Part shown: one piece after another, positions 54,040 through 64,000 of the stretch
Layout of the letters: each line of letters opens with the position of its first letter
How positions within the stretch are numbered: position 1 is the stretch's first letter
Source of the DNA: Diploptera punctata
Lineage: Eukaryota > Arthropoda > Insecta > Blattodea > Blaberidae
Direction: 5' to 3'
NCBI GenBank assembly: GCA_030220185.1
Contig: JASPKZ010003415.1
Span: 686,001-750,000, forward strand
DNA: 64,000 nucleotides
Translations under genes and position numbers: made by a program
Notes under the pieces: model-generated
Databases searched by the model: none
The model's input: the letters and a program-made list of their open reading frames with translations, nothing else
Told to the model about the DNA's origin: nothing

Positions 54040-54204
54040 TTTTGATCCGTAATTAATAGCATCGTCCTTTCTACCTAGTTGCAGACTATTTAGTTATTTC
54101 ATAATTGTTTGCTTTAGTCTACTTAATTTATGAAAATATTAACTTGTTGAGAGTTATTGATAAACTATTCTAAGCTTAAGCATCCACAAATTGTGATTTT
54201 CTAA

Positions 54205-54231
54205 AACTCTCTCTCTCTGTCTCTCTCTCTC

Positions 54232-54275
<44 letters not shown>

Positions 54276-54301
54276 GCCTCTTTATATATATATATATATA
54301 T
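54205..54301. repeat. (CT)n and (TA)n microsatellite
   Basis: A CT run with few interruptions to 54275, then TA units at 54284-54301. Confidence 0.95.
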
Positions 54302-55069
54302 CCTATTTAAGTGGCAAGACCATACGGATGCTACACAATCCCATGCTTTCATAAGTCATTTCTGTGATACATAGTAGAATGATTTATTACAATGCAAAAA
54401 AAATAATAATTGTATGAAGTAGAAGCTTAATATGGAATCCTTACAAATGATTCTTTCACATATCCCTCTTAATCCTCAGGAAATAAGAATTCCGGGTCAT
54501 TTTCTAAAGGCTGGTGTTATAAGGATCTGATAGATCTGTGGATGTAGGGGAAACTTTAGGGTAAGTGGTCAACTAATGGTGCGGATGTGTAATCATTAGG
54601 GTACCCATGAGACATTTCACGAAGGGAGAGATTATTATCTCTAAAAGCGAAAATCAAACTTGGGGCAAAATGATGAATTCTTGTGAAATTAGAGGAGACG
54701 AAGTAACAATTTTATACATTCAGAAATTAAAAATTTTTATCTATAAGATATAGTTTATTTTTTTTCATATAGAATCAGACAATACAAAAATTATAATAAG
54801 AAATTATAAAATTGGGTACATTTTAATGCATTTATAACATTGTAGTCATTCGAGATTAGTCCAATCCTCAACAGAAGGTTGTTTTGCAACTTAATGATAC
54901 GATTCTGTTTAAAAAAATGCTAAGTATAGAACTCATCCAGAAAGGCCTTCCATTCCATTAACTTGATTAAACTTCTCACCTTATAGGTAATTTTTACATG
55001 CCGCAAGCCACCAGGACCTTACAGTAGCACGATCTGTCGGGAGAGAGATTTTGAAGATCACATGTTTTT
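54302..55069. other. Unassigned stretch
   Basis: No recognised feature. Confidence 0.35.
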
Positions 55070-55450
55070 TATACACTTTTTACTCGTATTAGATTGACCT
55101 GTATCTATCTATGAAACGGAATTTTTCAACGCGATTTTTACCCACTTAAAATCATTGGATCGACTTGCAACTTTGTATACTTGTAAAGAACCAATGACAA
55201 TACACAATAATTTCATAATATTTTCCAAACTCCTGGCCAGAATCATCAGAAAATCAAAAAAATGTTTGTGTAATTATGTAATGGAATCTTTCAACGCGAT
55301 TTTCACCCACTTAAAATAATTGGATTGACTTGAAACTTTGTATACTTGTAAAGGACCAATCTCAATACAATAATTGCATATTTCTTTATAAAATCCTGGC
55401 CAAAATCAGCAGAAAATCAAAATAATAAAAACCGGAATAATAGGTTGTGG
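55070..55450 (+). repeat. ~165-bp tandem units (second locus)
   Basis: Preceded by GACCTGTATCTATCTATG. Units start at 55112 and 55277 (165 bases apart) and carry TTTTTACCCACTTAAAATC-type and CCTGGCC motifs, the same as at 32.2-33.3 kb. Confidence 0.85.
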
Positions 55451-55472
55451 ACTTATCAACTTCTTACTCAAT

Positions 55473-55563
55473 CCTTGTAAGAGCTCAGTTGGTAGAGCTG
55501 TGGACTGTAGTGGTTTATAATTTCAGTAATCCATAGGTCGCTGGTTCAAATCCGGCACGGAGG
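55473..55563 (+). pseudogene. tRNA-Tyr(GTA)-like sequence with intron, copy 3
   Basis: The best preserved copy: D-arm AGCTCAGTTGGTAGAGC, GGACTGTAG with anticodon GTA at 55507-55509, an ~18-base intron-like insert, ATCCATAGGTCGC, T-arm GCTGGTTCAAATCCGGC. The acceptor strands CCTTGTA and ACGGAGG pair only at the outer four positions and one extra base lies before the D-arm. It is probably a tRNA-derived repeat rather than a working gene. Confidence 0.7.
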
Positions 55564-56311
55564 ATATTTTTAGTAGAGTATTACTTTTAGATCATATTAC
55601 AATAGTATCGAATTTAAAGATATTTACATTTTTATCTTATTCTGTAAAATATTGAAACTAAAAAATAAAAAATAAATAATAGTTTAAAAAACAAAAACAA
55701 CACGCTTTATTAGAAAACCGAACTAAAAAATTAAAAATAATTTTAATTTCCAACACGCTTGGGATAAAATTAAAGTGGTCAACAAAAAAGTAATCTCCAA
55801 CACATCTAGAATAAAACTAGAGTTACCTACAAGAAAATAATTTTATTATCAAAAGCGCGTGTGCTTGTTATAGTTTTTACGTTTTTTTTCTTTGAGACTT
55901 TACTTTTACCAATATCTGTTTATTACCAAATATATTAATTGATATAGAGCACTCCACGCTTTTGATGGTAAAATTATTTTTTTGTAGATAACTCCAGTTT
56001 TCCCTCCATGGTATCTTTACCTTGTCGTGGTGGAGTGGCTTGCGTGCTTAAAGGATCTTGAGAGATATGCCGGCGGTAGCATTACTGCCAATAGGGTTAC
56101 CCATGCCGGACTGGTCGAAGGTGATAAGTCAGACGAAAAAAGTGCCTTGGTCGAAAGAGTGACGATCTTTCACCGTAAAAATAGAACCATCAAGAAATGC
56201 GGACATGGGTTCATCTGGGGTAAAATTTTCCGGAGGTCAAATAGTCCCCCATTCGGTTCTCCGGGCGAGTCTACTTCAGGGAAACCATGCCAAAGGCTCA
56301 AACACAGGGAC

Positions 56312-57160
56312 ATGTTCCTAAGAACATGGAATGTTAGGACTTTATACAATAGCGGGGCACTAGAGATATTAACGCGGGAATTAGATAAGTCGCCCTTGGA
56401 TATAGTCACTTTACAGGAAGTTAGGTGGCCAGGAGTAGGTAGTCAGGAATCAGGAAGCTTTGCATTGTACTATGGGGGTGCAGAAAGACCTGCATTTAGA
56501 ACGGGTTTTTTAGTCAGAAGGAGGATCCTATCCGCTATCCGAGATATTAAGTTTGTTAGTGATAGGATATCATACATAATTCTAATGGGTAAACGACATG
56601 ATTTTATAATTGTAAATGTACATGCCCGCACAGAAGATAAAGATGACAAGATCAAGGATGAGTTCTATGAAGAATTAGAATGCTTATTTGATAGCCTTTC
56701 ACGATATCATATGAAAATTGTCTTAGGATATTTTAATGCAAAAGTGGGGCGGGAAGATATATTCAAACCAACAATAGGCAAATTCAGTCTTCATGAAGAT
56801 AGTAACGACAACGGGGTTAGATTAGTCACATTTGCCACATCAAAGAATCTCATTGTTAAGCAGGCACAACATTTCAGCCATAAGAATATTCATAAATACA
56901 CCTGGACGTCCCCAGATGGAGAAACTCAGAACCAGATAGATCATGTATTAGTGGATAAACGCTGGCACAGTAGCATCATTGATGTTAGATCAGTTAGAGG
57001 GACAGACTGCAATTCGGATCATCATCTGGTCAGAGTGAAAATCAGACAATGGCTATCGCTTATGAGAGGAACAAACGCTAAAGACGATTCTGTAAAATTT
57101 GAATTAAAAAACTTGAAAAATGATGAAATGCGGCAAGAACAACCAAATCAAAATTTCTAA
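56312..57160 (+). pseudogene. LINE-B endonuclease domain, catalytic Asp changed
   Basis: The domain begins at ATG 56312 (MFLRTWNVRTLYNSG; N of the first motif) and contains VTLQEVRW (catalytic Glu), FIIVNVHAR, then LGYFNAKVG where the family normally has GDFN, TWTSPDGETQNQIDHVLVD, and the terminal SDHHLVRVK (catalytic Asp-His). The Asp to Tyr change in the GDFN motif should abolish nicking. The frame is also open upstream of the ATG back to 56027 (ERYAGGSITANRVTHAGL), a conserved leader whose coding status is unclear. A one-base shift at about 57138-57147 ends this frame. Confidence 0.85.
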
Positions 57161-59248
57161 TAGATTTGAAGTACTGGAATCTTCAGATGACAATGTGGCA
57201 TACAAAGAAGAAACTGATATAAATAAAGAATGGGAGACTATAAGAGGTACTATTAAATTGTCAGAATCAGAAAGCATTGGTTGTTTAAAAAAGAGGCAAA
57301 ACAAGAAATGGTTTGATGAGGAATGTGCCGACATTGTAATGGAAAGAAAGCTAGCAAAAATGAAATGGTTACACGAGCCAAATGAGGTAAAATTAGAGCA
57401 ATTGGGTAGTGATAGACGGGAAACCACCAAGTTACTAAAGAGTAAAAGGAGGGAATATTTGAGAGAGAAGATTAATGATCTTGAAATGAATGCAAAAAAA
57501 ATAGGAACATTAGAGAATTATATCAGGGAATTAGTATAGAGAAGAAAGGGTTTTCAGGCTAGAACAAATATAATTCAGAATGAAAATGGGGATATGATTG
57601 CAGATTCTAGGAGTATATTAAATAGATGGAAAAGTTACTTTAATCAGCTATTAAATGTACATACAAAACAGGACATTGAGGAGGATAAGTTACAGACAGC
57701 AGAAATGCTAGTCACAGAGCCAAGTGCATTAGAGGTTGAAATGGCAATTGAAAAATTGAAGATGTATAAAGCATCAGGTTCAGATGAGATCCCAGCAGAA
57801 CTGATAAAATCAGGGGGAGAAAAATTTATGTACAAGATACGCTGGTTGCTTAGTATGATTTGGGAAAAAGAAGCTCTTCCAGATGAATGGAAGGAATCAG
57901 TTATCGTACCAATTCATAAGAAAGGAGAAGAAACTGAAAGCAAGAACTACAGGGGCATCTCATTCCTTTCAACTTCGTACAAAATTCTAACAAATATATT
58001 AGTAAGCAGACTTACTCCCTATATTGATGACATTCTAGGAGATCATCAATGTGCATTTAGAAGAAACAGATCTACAACAGATCAGATTTTTAGTATAAGA
58101 CAGATTTTAGAAAAGAAATGGGAATATAATGGTACTGTACATCAACTATATGTAGACTTCAAAAAAGCATATGATTCAGTTAAGGCGGAGAAGTTATATA
58201 GTATCCTGCTGGAGTTCGGAATTCCTAAAAAGTTAGTTAGACTTATACGAATGTGTCTAAATGGCTCAAAGAGTAGGGTGCGTGTAGGCAAACAGTTTTC
58301 AGACACTTTTGAAATCCAGAATGGGTTGAAGCAAGGAGACGCACTATCTCCTCTACTATTTAATTTGTACTAGAGCATGCCATTAAATCTTTAGAGAATG
58401 AGGAAGGCTTACAAATGAATGGCATTAATAAGCTGTTAGTTTATGCTGATGATGTAGTACTACTGGCCGATAGCGAGGAGATACTAAAGGCCAACACGCA
58501 CACACTATTGAGTAACACTATGAAATTAGGACTGGAAGTAAATATCAGTAAAACTAAATATATGGTCACACGTAGAAATTCAGTATATAATGGAAATGGA
58601 CAGCTAATGACAAATGAGGGAAATATTGAGGAAGTGGCAAAATTCAAATACCTAGGAACAATAATCACAAATAGGAATGAGATGCACAAAGAAATTAAAC
58701 ATAGGCTCAATTCTGGAAATGCATGCTATTATGCATTGCAGAGACTCTTGACGTCCCAACTCCTTTCAAAAAACGTTAAGCTGAAAATATATAAAACTAT
58801 TATTCTACCAGTTATATTATATGGGTGCGAAACATGGACTCTTACTTTAAGGGAGGAAAGGAGATTACGAGTATTTGAGAATAAAGTTCTTAGGAAAATT
58901 TTTGGACCAAAGAGAGATGAACAGACAGGTGAATGGAGAAGACTGCATAACAATGAACTACATGGTCTTTATAGGAAGCCAGATATAATAAAAACAGTTA
59001 AGTCCCGTAGACTGCGATGGGCAGGACATGTTGCGCCTATGTGGAATGAAAGACGTGCATGGAAACTTCTTGTAGGATAGCCAGAAAGAAAACGCCCAGT
59101 TGGTAGACCAAGAATGAGGTGGGAGAACAACATTAACTATGATTTGATGGAAGTAGATTATACAGGGAATCATTGGAAAGCATTAGCTCAGGATAGGGAT
59201 GTTTGGAGAGCTTATGTCCGTGCGGCCATTAACCTACGGGTTCGATAG
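57120..59248 (+). pseudogene. LINE-B reverse transcriptase and C-terminus, three lesions
   Basis: Continuing the endonuclease ORF, this frame has IKISNRFEVLESSDDN, an in-frame TAG at 57537-57539, then GSDEIPAELIKSG, ESVIVPIHKKGE, YRGISFLSTSYKIL, motif A LYVDFKKAYDSV, motif B NGLKQGDALSPLLFNLY. A one-base loss near 58371 shifts the frame. Motif C YADDVVLLADSEE (58442 on), KYLGTIITN, KLKIYKTIILPVILYGCETW and FGPKRDEQTGEW follow. A TAG at 59078-59080 replaces a Lys codon; the same frame runs on through KRPVGRPRMRWENN to its natural stop at 59246-59248. With the shift near 57.14 kb that makes four breaks. Confidence 0.9.
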
Positions 59249-59451
59249 TGCCAGTGAGTAAGTAAGTAAGTAAGTAAGTAACTCTAGTTTTATTCTAGAT
59301 GTGTTGGAGATGATTTTTCTGTTGACCACTTTAATTTTACCCGAAGCGTGTTGGAAATTAAAATTATTTTTCAATTTTTAGTTCGGTTTTCTAATAAAGC
59401 GTGTTGTTTTAGTTTTTTAAACTACTATTTATTTGCTTTCACAAAGACATG

Positions 59452-59820
59452 TAATCGGCTGCGGTGGACTAGTGATTACGCTCCTTGCCTCTGGTCCCGA
59501 GGGTGGCGGGTTCAAACTCGGCCGGGGTCGATGGATTTTTAAGGATGGAAAAATCCAACGAGCAAGTCCTCCGGTAGGGACTTTAAGCAGTGGGTCCGGA
59601 GTCTGAAGATTTTCAGGCTCGTAAAAGATCCTTAAGCCTAAATGAAAAGGCCGCTAAGCAAACTTTACCGAATTTTCCCGTCCTAATACTACCTTATTTT
59701 CCTAGATGTCGGTATGAGGCGGAACGCTGACCACGAACCACTCAAATGGCATCTGTACGAAAACAAGTGTAACTAAATTAGTATGGTTCAAATTTTTCCC
59801 TGTAGGGGGAGAGCACCTAA
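59452..59820 (+). mobile_element. SINE-C copy 2
   Basis: The head CGGCTGCGGTGGACTAGTGA with B-box-like GGTTCAAACTCGG (59510-59522) is followed by GGAAAAATCCAACGAGCAAG, GATTTTCAGGCTCGTAAAAG and a 3' part with AAGTGTAACTAAATTAG. It directly follows palindrome 3. Confidence 0.75.
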
Positions 59821-59984
59821 ATCTCTGTCAAGGGAAACATGGGCTTACAAGACAAAAAAAAAAAGACAAAGACATGGAGAGCTCCCCGAATGAATGTTTA
59901 GTTGAATATCTGGAGCTCATTCGAAACAACACAATACGAAGACGAAATACACTATTCACAGATATATTCATAATAAACATAGCA

Positions 59985-60165
59985 GTAATGATAATGATGA
60001 TTAAGATGGCCATACTGAGTTTTGACCTTAAAGTTTCCTGACATTTGCCCTATAGTTAGGAAAAACGCCGAAAAAACATCACCCAGGAAACTTGTAACGA
60101 CTCGGGTCGGAACCCGCACCCAGTGCGTATGAGATAGCAACGCTATCCCAAGAAAACAGCAATCC
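59985..60165 (-). mobile_element. SINE-B head and body without tail
   Basis: On the minus strand the order is a degenerate head (GCATACGCACTGGGTGCGG, B-box-like GGTTCCGACCCGAG), CCTGGGTGATGTTTTTTCGG and a body with GGCAAATGTCAGGAAACTTT. No tail module is recognised. Confidence 0.6.
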
Positions 60166-60254
60166 GAAGTCCATTAATGTTTTAATTGTTATTGAAATTG
60201 AGGAGACTGTATAACAAGGTACGTAATTTCATAAGTTTATATTATAATTTTTAT

Positions 60255-60598
60255 GTCAGCCGCGGTGGAAAATGGTTATATTCCTTGCCACTAGTTCCAA
60301 GGAGCGCGAGTTCAGATCCGGCCGGGGTCAATGGATTTTTAGGACGGAAAAATCCAAGGGACAAGTCATCCGGGAAGGTCCCGAGTCTGAAGATTTTTCA
60401 GGCTCGTTGAAGAACCACAAGCCTGAATAAAGAAACCTCTGTGCAAAATTTATCGACAGTTACCCAATGTGTTACTTACCCACTAGGTGTCTCATTCAGG
60501 CGATATGCCTATCCCATATCACTCGCTGACATCTAGGGATATATAAGCGTAACTAAATTAGGTTGGTCAAAAACTCTCTGATTAGGGAGAGCATTTGA
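60255..60598 (+). mobile_element. SINE-C copy 3
   Basis: The head GTCAGCCGCGGTGG, B-box-like GAGTTCAGATCCGG and body GGAAAAATCCAAGGGACAAG, GATTTTTCAGGCTCGTTGAA. The end CTGATTAGGGAGAGCAT matches copy 2. Confidence 0.75.
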
Positions 60599-60936
60599 AA
60601 CTTTTTGATCAAAAAATAGACGAACGGACAGGGGAAAGGAGAAGACTACTTAACAGTGAGCTACATGATCTTTATAGGAAACCAGATATAATGAGAACAG
60701 TGAAGTCTCTCAGACTACGATGGGCAGGACATGTGACACGAAAGGGGAATAAAAGAGGGGTATGGAAGCTTTTTGTAGGAAGATCAGAGGGAAAACGCTC
60801 AGTTGACAGACCAAGAATTAGGTGGGAGAATAACATTAATCATGATTTGAGGGAAGCAGATGATACTTTAGATCAGGATAAGGATGTATGGAGAGCTTAT
60901 GAACCTAAGAGTTCGATAGTGCCAACGAGTTAGTTA
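60599..60936 (+). pseudogene. LINE-B 3' copy, open C-terminus
   Basis: An uninterrupted frame encodes RRLLNSELHDLYRKPDIM, RLRWAGHVTRKGNKRGVW, KRSVDRPRIRWENNINHD and DQDKDVWRAYE. An ~18-base gap removes the usual YTGN(D/H)WK segment, and the YVRAA segment is lost. Truncated at its 5' end next to SINE-C. Confidence 0.8.
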
Positions 60937-60956
60937 GGGAGCACCCTAATTTCGAC

Positions 60957-61057
60957 AGGAAAAAGTACGGGGTATATAAATGTAGATTATTATTATTACT
61001 ATCATCATCATTAGTATTATTGAAAAGTACGGGGTGTTTAAAGGTAGATTATTATTA

Positions 61058-61124
<67 letters not shown>
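60957..61124. repeat. 62-bp duplication and (ATT)n
   Basis: GAAAAGTACGGGGT...GTAGATTATTATT occurs at about 60960-61000 and 61022-61060. The second copy runs into an ATT array (61048-61124). Confidence 0.8.
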
Positions 61125-61143
61125 GGTTATTATTACTACTTAT

Positions 61144-61880
61144 ATTATGTGTCTTTCGGAAAGAATGGAAGAGGGGCATGGAAATTTCTTATATGAAAAT
61201 CAGAAGGATAGCCAAGACATGAGGTGGGATAATAACTTACTTTGAGAGATGGGAATTTATATAAAATAACACTGGTCAACATGATTTTTGTGTCGTGAAT
61301 ACCAATAGTTGTACTTAATGCAGTTTTGTATCGTGTATTCAAATATGTATTCGGAATTTCTCCATCACCCACAGTTTTTTATTGCAATTTGAATTAATAG
61401 ATTTAATTTTTTTAATGCACTTTTTTCGTCCATTTGTCCATTGTAAAATAAAACCAAATGAGCTAACTCAGGAGATTTCAGCTATGGAAAAGATATATGA
61501 AGGCAAATAGAATCCTAATATGCTGGCCGATTATTGTTGGACCATCAAGAGGCGAAATATAGCATAAAATCGTCATTTCTTACTTTCTAGGTAAGTCCGA
61601 ATGTTCGAATATTGTGTAGTTACGAATAAAGAAAATATTAAAGTGTTTGAAATTATAATAAATGCCTGTCTCTCAGAAACCTTGCGTGATGGAGAAAAAC
61701 CGATATCGTATTTGATTTCAGGAGAAAACATATTATCAGAGTCATATATTTTTCTTTCTGAGACTAAAAAAAGTTTTTTTTTTGTTGCTTAGTGTAATTT
61801 TTCAGGATAGAAATTAAAGTAGAGCGTTCATCCGCGCAGTTTCGAACCTCGGATTCAATAGTGTCAGTGAGTTAGTTAAC
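61144..61880 (+). mobile_element. LINE-B 3' end split by MITE-2 copy 3
   Basis: 61144-61267 (AGAATGGAAGAGGGGCATGG, AGGTGGGATAATAACTTA) and 61798-61880 (CAGGATAGAAATTAAAG, CATCCGCGCAG, GTCAGTGAGTTAGTTA) are consecutive parts of a degenerate LINE-B end. The TIR element lies between them. Confidence 0.65.
61268..61797 (+). mobile_element. TIR element (MITE-2) copy 3
   Basis: Ends ACACTGGTCAACATG and TTGTTGCTTAGTGT are inverted. The plus strand at 61460-61590 has the coding remnant TQEISAMEKIYEGK and NPNMLADYCWTIKRR with stops. Opposite orientation to copies 1 and 2. A 63-codon open frame at 61601 is not conserved and is probably chance. Confidence 0.65.
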
Positions 61881-62751
61881 GTTTGGTAATTATATTAATT
61901 TCAATGAAGAAGATTTTCTTTATCTACAGGAATTAATTTCAATATATCTTACTCCGCAACTTGAAAGTTTACTTGTGGAATAAACAATAAGACCAAAGGA
62001 GAAAAGGGAGTTTCTACCTTTATTTAGATGGCCTATATATCGAATACACCTTTCTACTGTTGCTCCTCGTGGTTCGTTTTACTAGCGTAGACCACTGATG
62101 AATGTCAACATCAGGCCAGCTCAAGTAACGATGTCATTTGTTACATCAAGGCTTTCTAGGGAGGGTGTATCTATGTTCGTTGGATTCACACCCTTTACTC
62201 AACCAAACCCTGGCTCTTCGGATCATTCATTCATTTCCCTACCCTCGCTATCCCCCCCCAATCGCTCCAAGCTAAACGTATGCCTTTAGAGCAGATATCG
62301 CGAATACAAAACAGGTTTGCTTTTTCCAAAGTATACCTATATCATTTTATAGAATGTTTTATAGCACCTTAGATCTCTCAAAGGCATTATAAATAACCTT
62401 CAGCCTAGAGGTTAATAAAGGGTCATGTGTTGAGGTCTGTACTTACAACGAAAATAAAAAGTTTCAAAATTTCAGTTTATTTTTAATGAAATTTCTGCTA
62501 TGTCATTAGTAGTCTTATATGTATTTAAATTATTTTATTCTATAATCTTTATCTTTATTAATTAAATTTAAAATAAATCCACATATGCTCAATAGCAATT
62601 ATATTGTAGGCATTTATTTATTATAACTTTATTGTAAAATTTGTTATTGAATGTTTTCTAACTTGGTAGATTTGTTGACAAGTACTTAAATCTTTAACCC
62701 TGCCAAGGATATTCTAGGCCTGTCCCGCTTGAATTGGAGGTAAAGTAAAGC
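61881..62751. other. Unassigned stretch
   Basis: No recognised feature; AT-rich except 62040-62290. Confidence 0.35.

Positions 62752-62826
<75 letters not shown>
62752..62826. repeat. (ATT)n microsatellite
   Basis: ATT run passing into ATC; it sits where the SINE-B hinge would be, next to a partial SINE-B head. Confidence 0.9.
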
Positions 62827-62857
62827 CATCATCATCAACGTCGTCATCATCATTATT

Positions 62858-62906
62858 TCAACCGCTGTGGTTTCGGGGTACCGTCGCAGCCTCTTACGCA
62901 CTAGAT
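62858..62906 (+). mobile_element. SINE-B head fragment
   Basis: ACCGCTGTGGTTTCGGGGTA followed by CTTACGCAC. Only the first ~48 bases of the tRNA head remain. Confidence 0.5.
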
Positions 62907-63060
62907 AAAATAAGTACAATTAAGTCTCGAAAACTGCGATGGGCTGAAGATTTGGCACGAATGGGCTTAGAAAGAGAAGCATGAGAAATTCCTGTAGGAA
63001 AACCAGAGGAAAAACGCCCAGTTGTTAGACCAAGGATGGGATGGACAATATTTTAAGAAA
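62907..63060 (+). mobile_element. LINE-B C-terminal fragment
   Basis: A degenerate match to LINE-B (TTAAGTCTCGAAAACTGCGA, GGAAAAACGCCCAGTTGTTA, GACCAAGGATGGGATGG). Confidence 0.7.
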
Positions 63061-63129
63061 ATTGAATATTTAACATTGAAGATGGAGGCTGATGAAAAGC
63101 TGGAGATTGAACAAGAATAAATTCATATA

Positions 63130-63552
63130 GTCCAATGGATCCATTTTTAGAATCTTAGTTGAAATCGATAAAGCAATAAGAACAGGTAGGAAAGTTATTG
63201 GAATGCTTAATTCAGTTAGTTGTAGAAAACAATACTGCAAATAACACAAAAATAATAAAACTAAAATAATTTTTATTCATTATATTATATTATATGAATC
63301 TGAAACCTAGACATCAGACAGACCAGATGCAAAATAAATGATTGGCTTTAGAATTTTACTATTAGTGTAAAGCGCCTAGAAAATCAAGAATGGATAAAAT
63401 TAAGAAGCCGAAGAATTAGAGAGATAAGGAAGCTGGATAAGAATATCCTTGAAGTGGACTAATTTAATCAACAATTGTTGATGTTGTTTGGATATGTTAA
63501 AAGAATGTGAAAGACAGAATTCCGAATACGTATCTTGGAATTAAGTGCTGAC
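63130..63552 (+). pseudogene. LINE-E type C-terminal region feeding a minisatellite
   Basis: Degraded LINE coding: RKVIGMLNSV, YESETWTSDRPDAK (shifted), RSRRIREIRKLDKNILEVD, LFGYVKRM, then RIRILELSADGRNRRGKPQE, the usual basic end. The RNRRGKPQE-coding sequence is the first unit of the tandem array that follows. Confidence 0.6.
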
Positions 63553-64000
63553 GGCAGAAATAGAAGAGGGAAACCACAGGAACAAAGAAGGCAGAAATAG
63601 AAGAGGGAAACCACAGGAACAAAGAAGGCAGAAATAGAAGAGGGAAACCACAGGAACAAAGAAGGCAGAAATAGAAGAGGGAAACCACAGGAACAATGAA
63701 GGCAGAAATAGAAGAGGGAAACCACAGGAACAAAGAAGGCAGAAATAGAAGAGGGAAAACCACAGGAACAAAGAAGGCAGAAATAGAAGAGGGAAACCAC
63801 AGGAACAAAGAAGGCAGAAATAGAAGAGGGAAACCACAGGAACAAAGAAGGCAGAAATAGAAGAGGGAAACCACAGGAACAATGAAGGCAGAAATAGAAG
63901 AGGGAAACCACAGGAACAAAGAAGGCAGAAATAGAAGAGGGAAACCACAGGAACAATGAAGGCAGAAATAGAAGAGGGAAACCACAGGAACAAAGAAGGC
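63553..64000. repeat. 37-bp minisatellite, at least 12 units, runs off the window
   Basis: Unit starts at 63553 and 63590 fix a 37-bp period (GGCAGAAATAGAAGAGGG then AAACCACAGGAACAAAGAA). Two variants alternate (AACAAAGAA and AACAATGAA; the latter at units 4, 9 and 11), and one unit has an extra A. Because 37 is not a multiple of 3, all minus-strand frames stay open, giving three artefactual ORFs of 150 to 162 codons. Confidence 0.95.

Larger units (their letters stand above)
56002..59279 (+). mobile_element. LINE-B, near full-length, with 12-bp target duplication
   Basis: The element starts with a 5' leader (CCCTCCATGGTATCTTTACC) and ends in (AGTA)n at about 59255-59279. AACTCCAGTTTT (55990-56001) and AACTCTAGTTTT (59280-59291) flank it with one difference. 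It encodes an APE-type endonuclease followed by RT in one original ORF. It is the reference for about fifteen LINE-B fragments in this window. Proteins of this kind are often annotated as craniofacial development protein 2-like, and the clade is RTE-like in my reading. Confidence 0.9.
55690..59440. repeat. Palindrome 3, right arm interrupted by LINE-B
   Basis: The left arm is about 55690-55855 and the spacer has ACCAATATCTGTTTATTACC. The right arm runs 55951-56001 and resumes at 59280-59440 (TTTTATTCTAGATGTGTTGG, AATAAAGCGTGTTGTTTTAG). The LINE-B insertion at 56002-59279 splits it. Confidence 0.85.

Noticed and set aside
55473..55563. Functional tRNA-Tyr gene
   Set aside because: The acceptor stem pairs poorly, there is an extra base before the D-arm, and the sequence is a part of a repeated module.
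56027..59248. Host gene (craniofacial development protein 2-like)
   Set aside because: Endonuclease plus RT, flanking target duplication and AGTA tail show it is a LINE; that annotation name is a common mislabel.
63468..63993. Three overlapping 150-162-codon minus-strand ORFs (Leu/Phe/Ser/Cys-rich)
   Set aside because: They are the three frames of a 37-bp minisatellite without stops; the period, not coding, explains them.
1..64000. CRISPR array, bacterial operon or prophage
   Set aside because: No spaced identical repeats of that kind, no ribosome-binding sites or gene-dense organisation; the DNA is eukaryotic.

Overview
This window is a TE-dense stretch of an animal nuclear genome. The repeat types point to an insect, perhaps a cockroach or termite; that is inferred from the look of the repeats and no marker proves it. 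I find no host gene with a recognisable product. Nearly all coding signal comes from retrotransposons and a few DNA transposons, mostly truncated, frameshifted and nested. Long open frames through (AAT)n, (CAT)n or the 37-bp minisatellite are artefacts. Family names used here (LINE-A to LINE-H, SINE-A to SINE-D, Hel-1, Hel-2) are local labels.

Layout. 0-10 kb: a LINE-A reverse transcriptase piece, SINE-B copies, a 256-bp foldback element, Helitron-like ends, and a LINE inserted in repeat family R. 10-14 kb: a SINE-B inserted in a Helitron with a 10-bp target duplication, a TIR element, and LINE-C nested in LINE-B. 14.5-18 kb: LINE-F is split inside its RT domain by a 2.57-kb Penelope-like element (PLE) with an exact 11-bp target duplication. 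That PLE itself carries a GC-richer element whose only ORF is a gag-like ORF1. 18.2-21.3 kb: a CR1-like LINE nested in LINE-C. 21.8-24.2 kb: SINE-A, a Helitron and PLE ends. 25-28.5 kb: one LINE-B copy cut by five later insertions.

29-36 kb: a PLE end, a decayed Tc1/mariner-type element, and a composite array at 32.15-34.45 kb built from ~165-bp tandem units, intron-bearing tRNA-Tyr-like sequences and two ~190-bp-arm palindromes. 36-49 kb: LINE-B scraps, repeat family R, a short region with TATA, Inr, ORF and AATAAA at 40.8-41.3 kb that is the best candidate for non-TE transcription, Helitrons, and a TIR element. 49-52 kb: LINE-C with an expanded repeat in its 3'UTR, sitting exactly on a Helitron terminus. 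53-54 kb: a microsatellite-interleaved tandem repeat. 55-59.5 kb: a second tRNA-Tyr/palindrome composite, with a nearly full-length LINE-B (endonuclease plus RT) inserted in one palindrome arm. 59.5-64 kb: SINE-C copies, LINE-B tails, and a 37-bp minisatellite that appears to have grown from the 3' coding end of a LINE.

Together the elements form datable nested stacks: target duplications give the order of insertion. The observations most worth testing are the gag-only element inside the PLE, the tRNA-Tyr/palindrome composites whose arms change in step, the modular SINE-B tails, and the LINE-seeded minisatellite.
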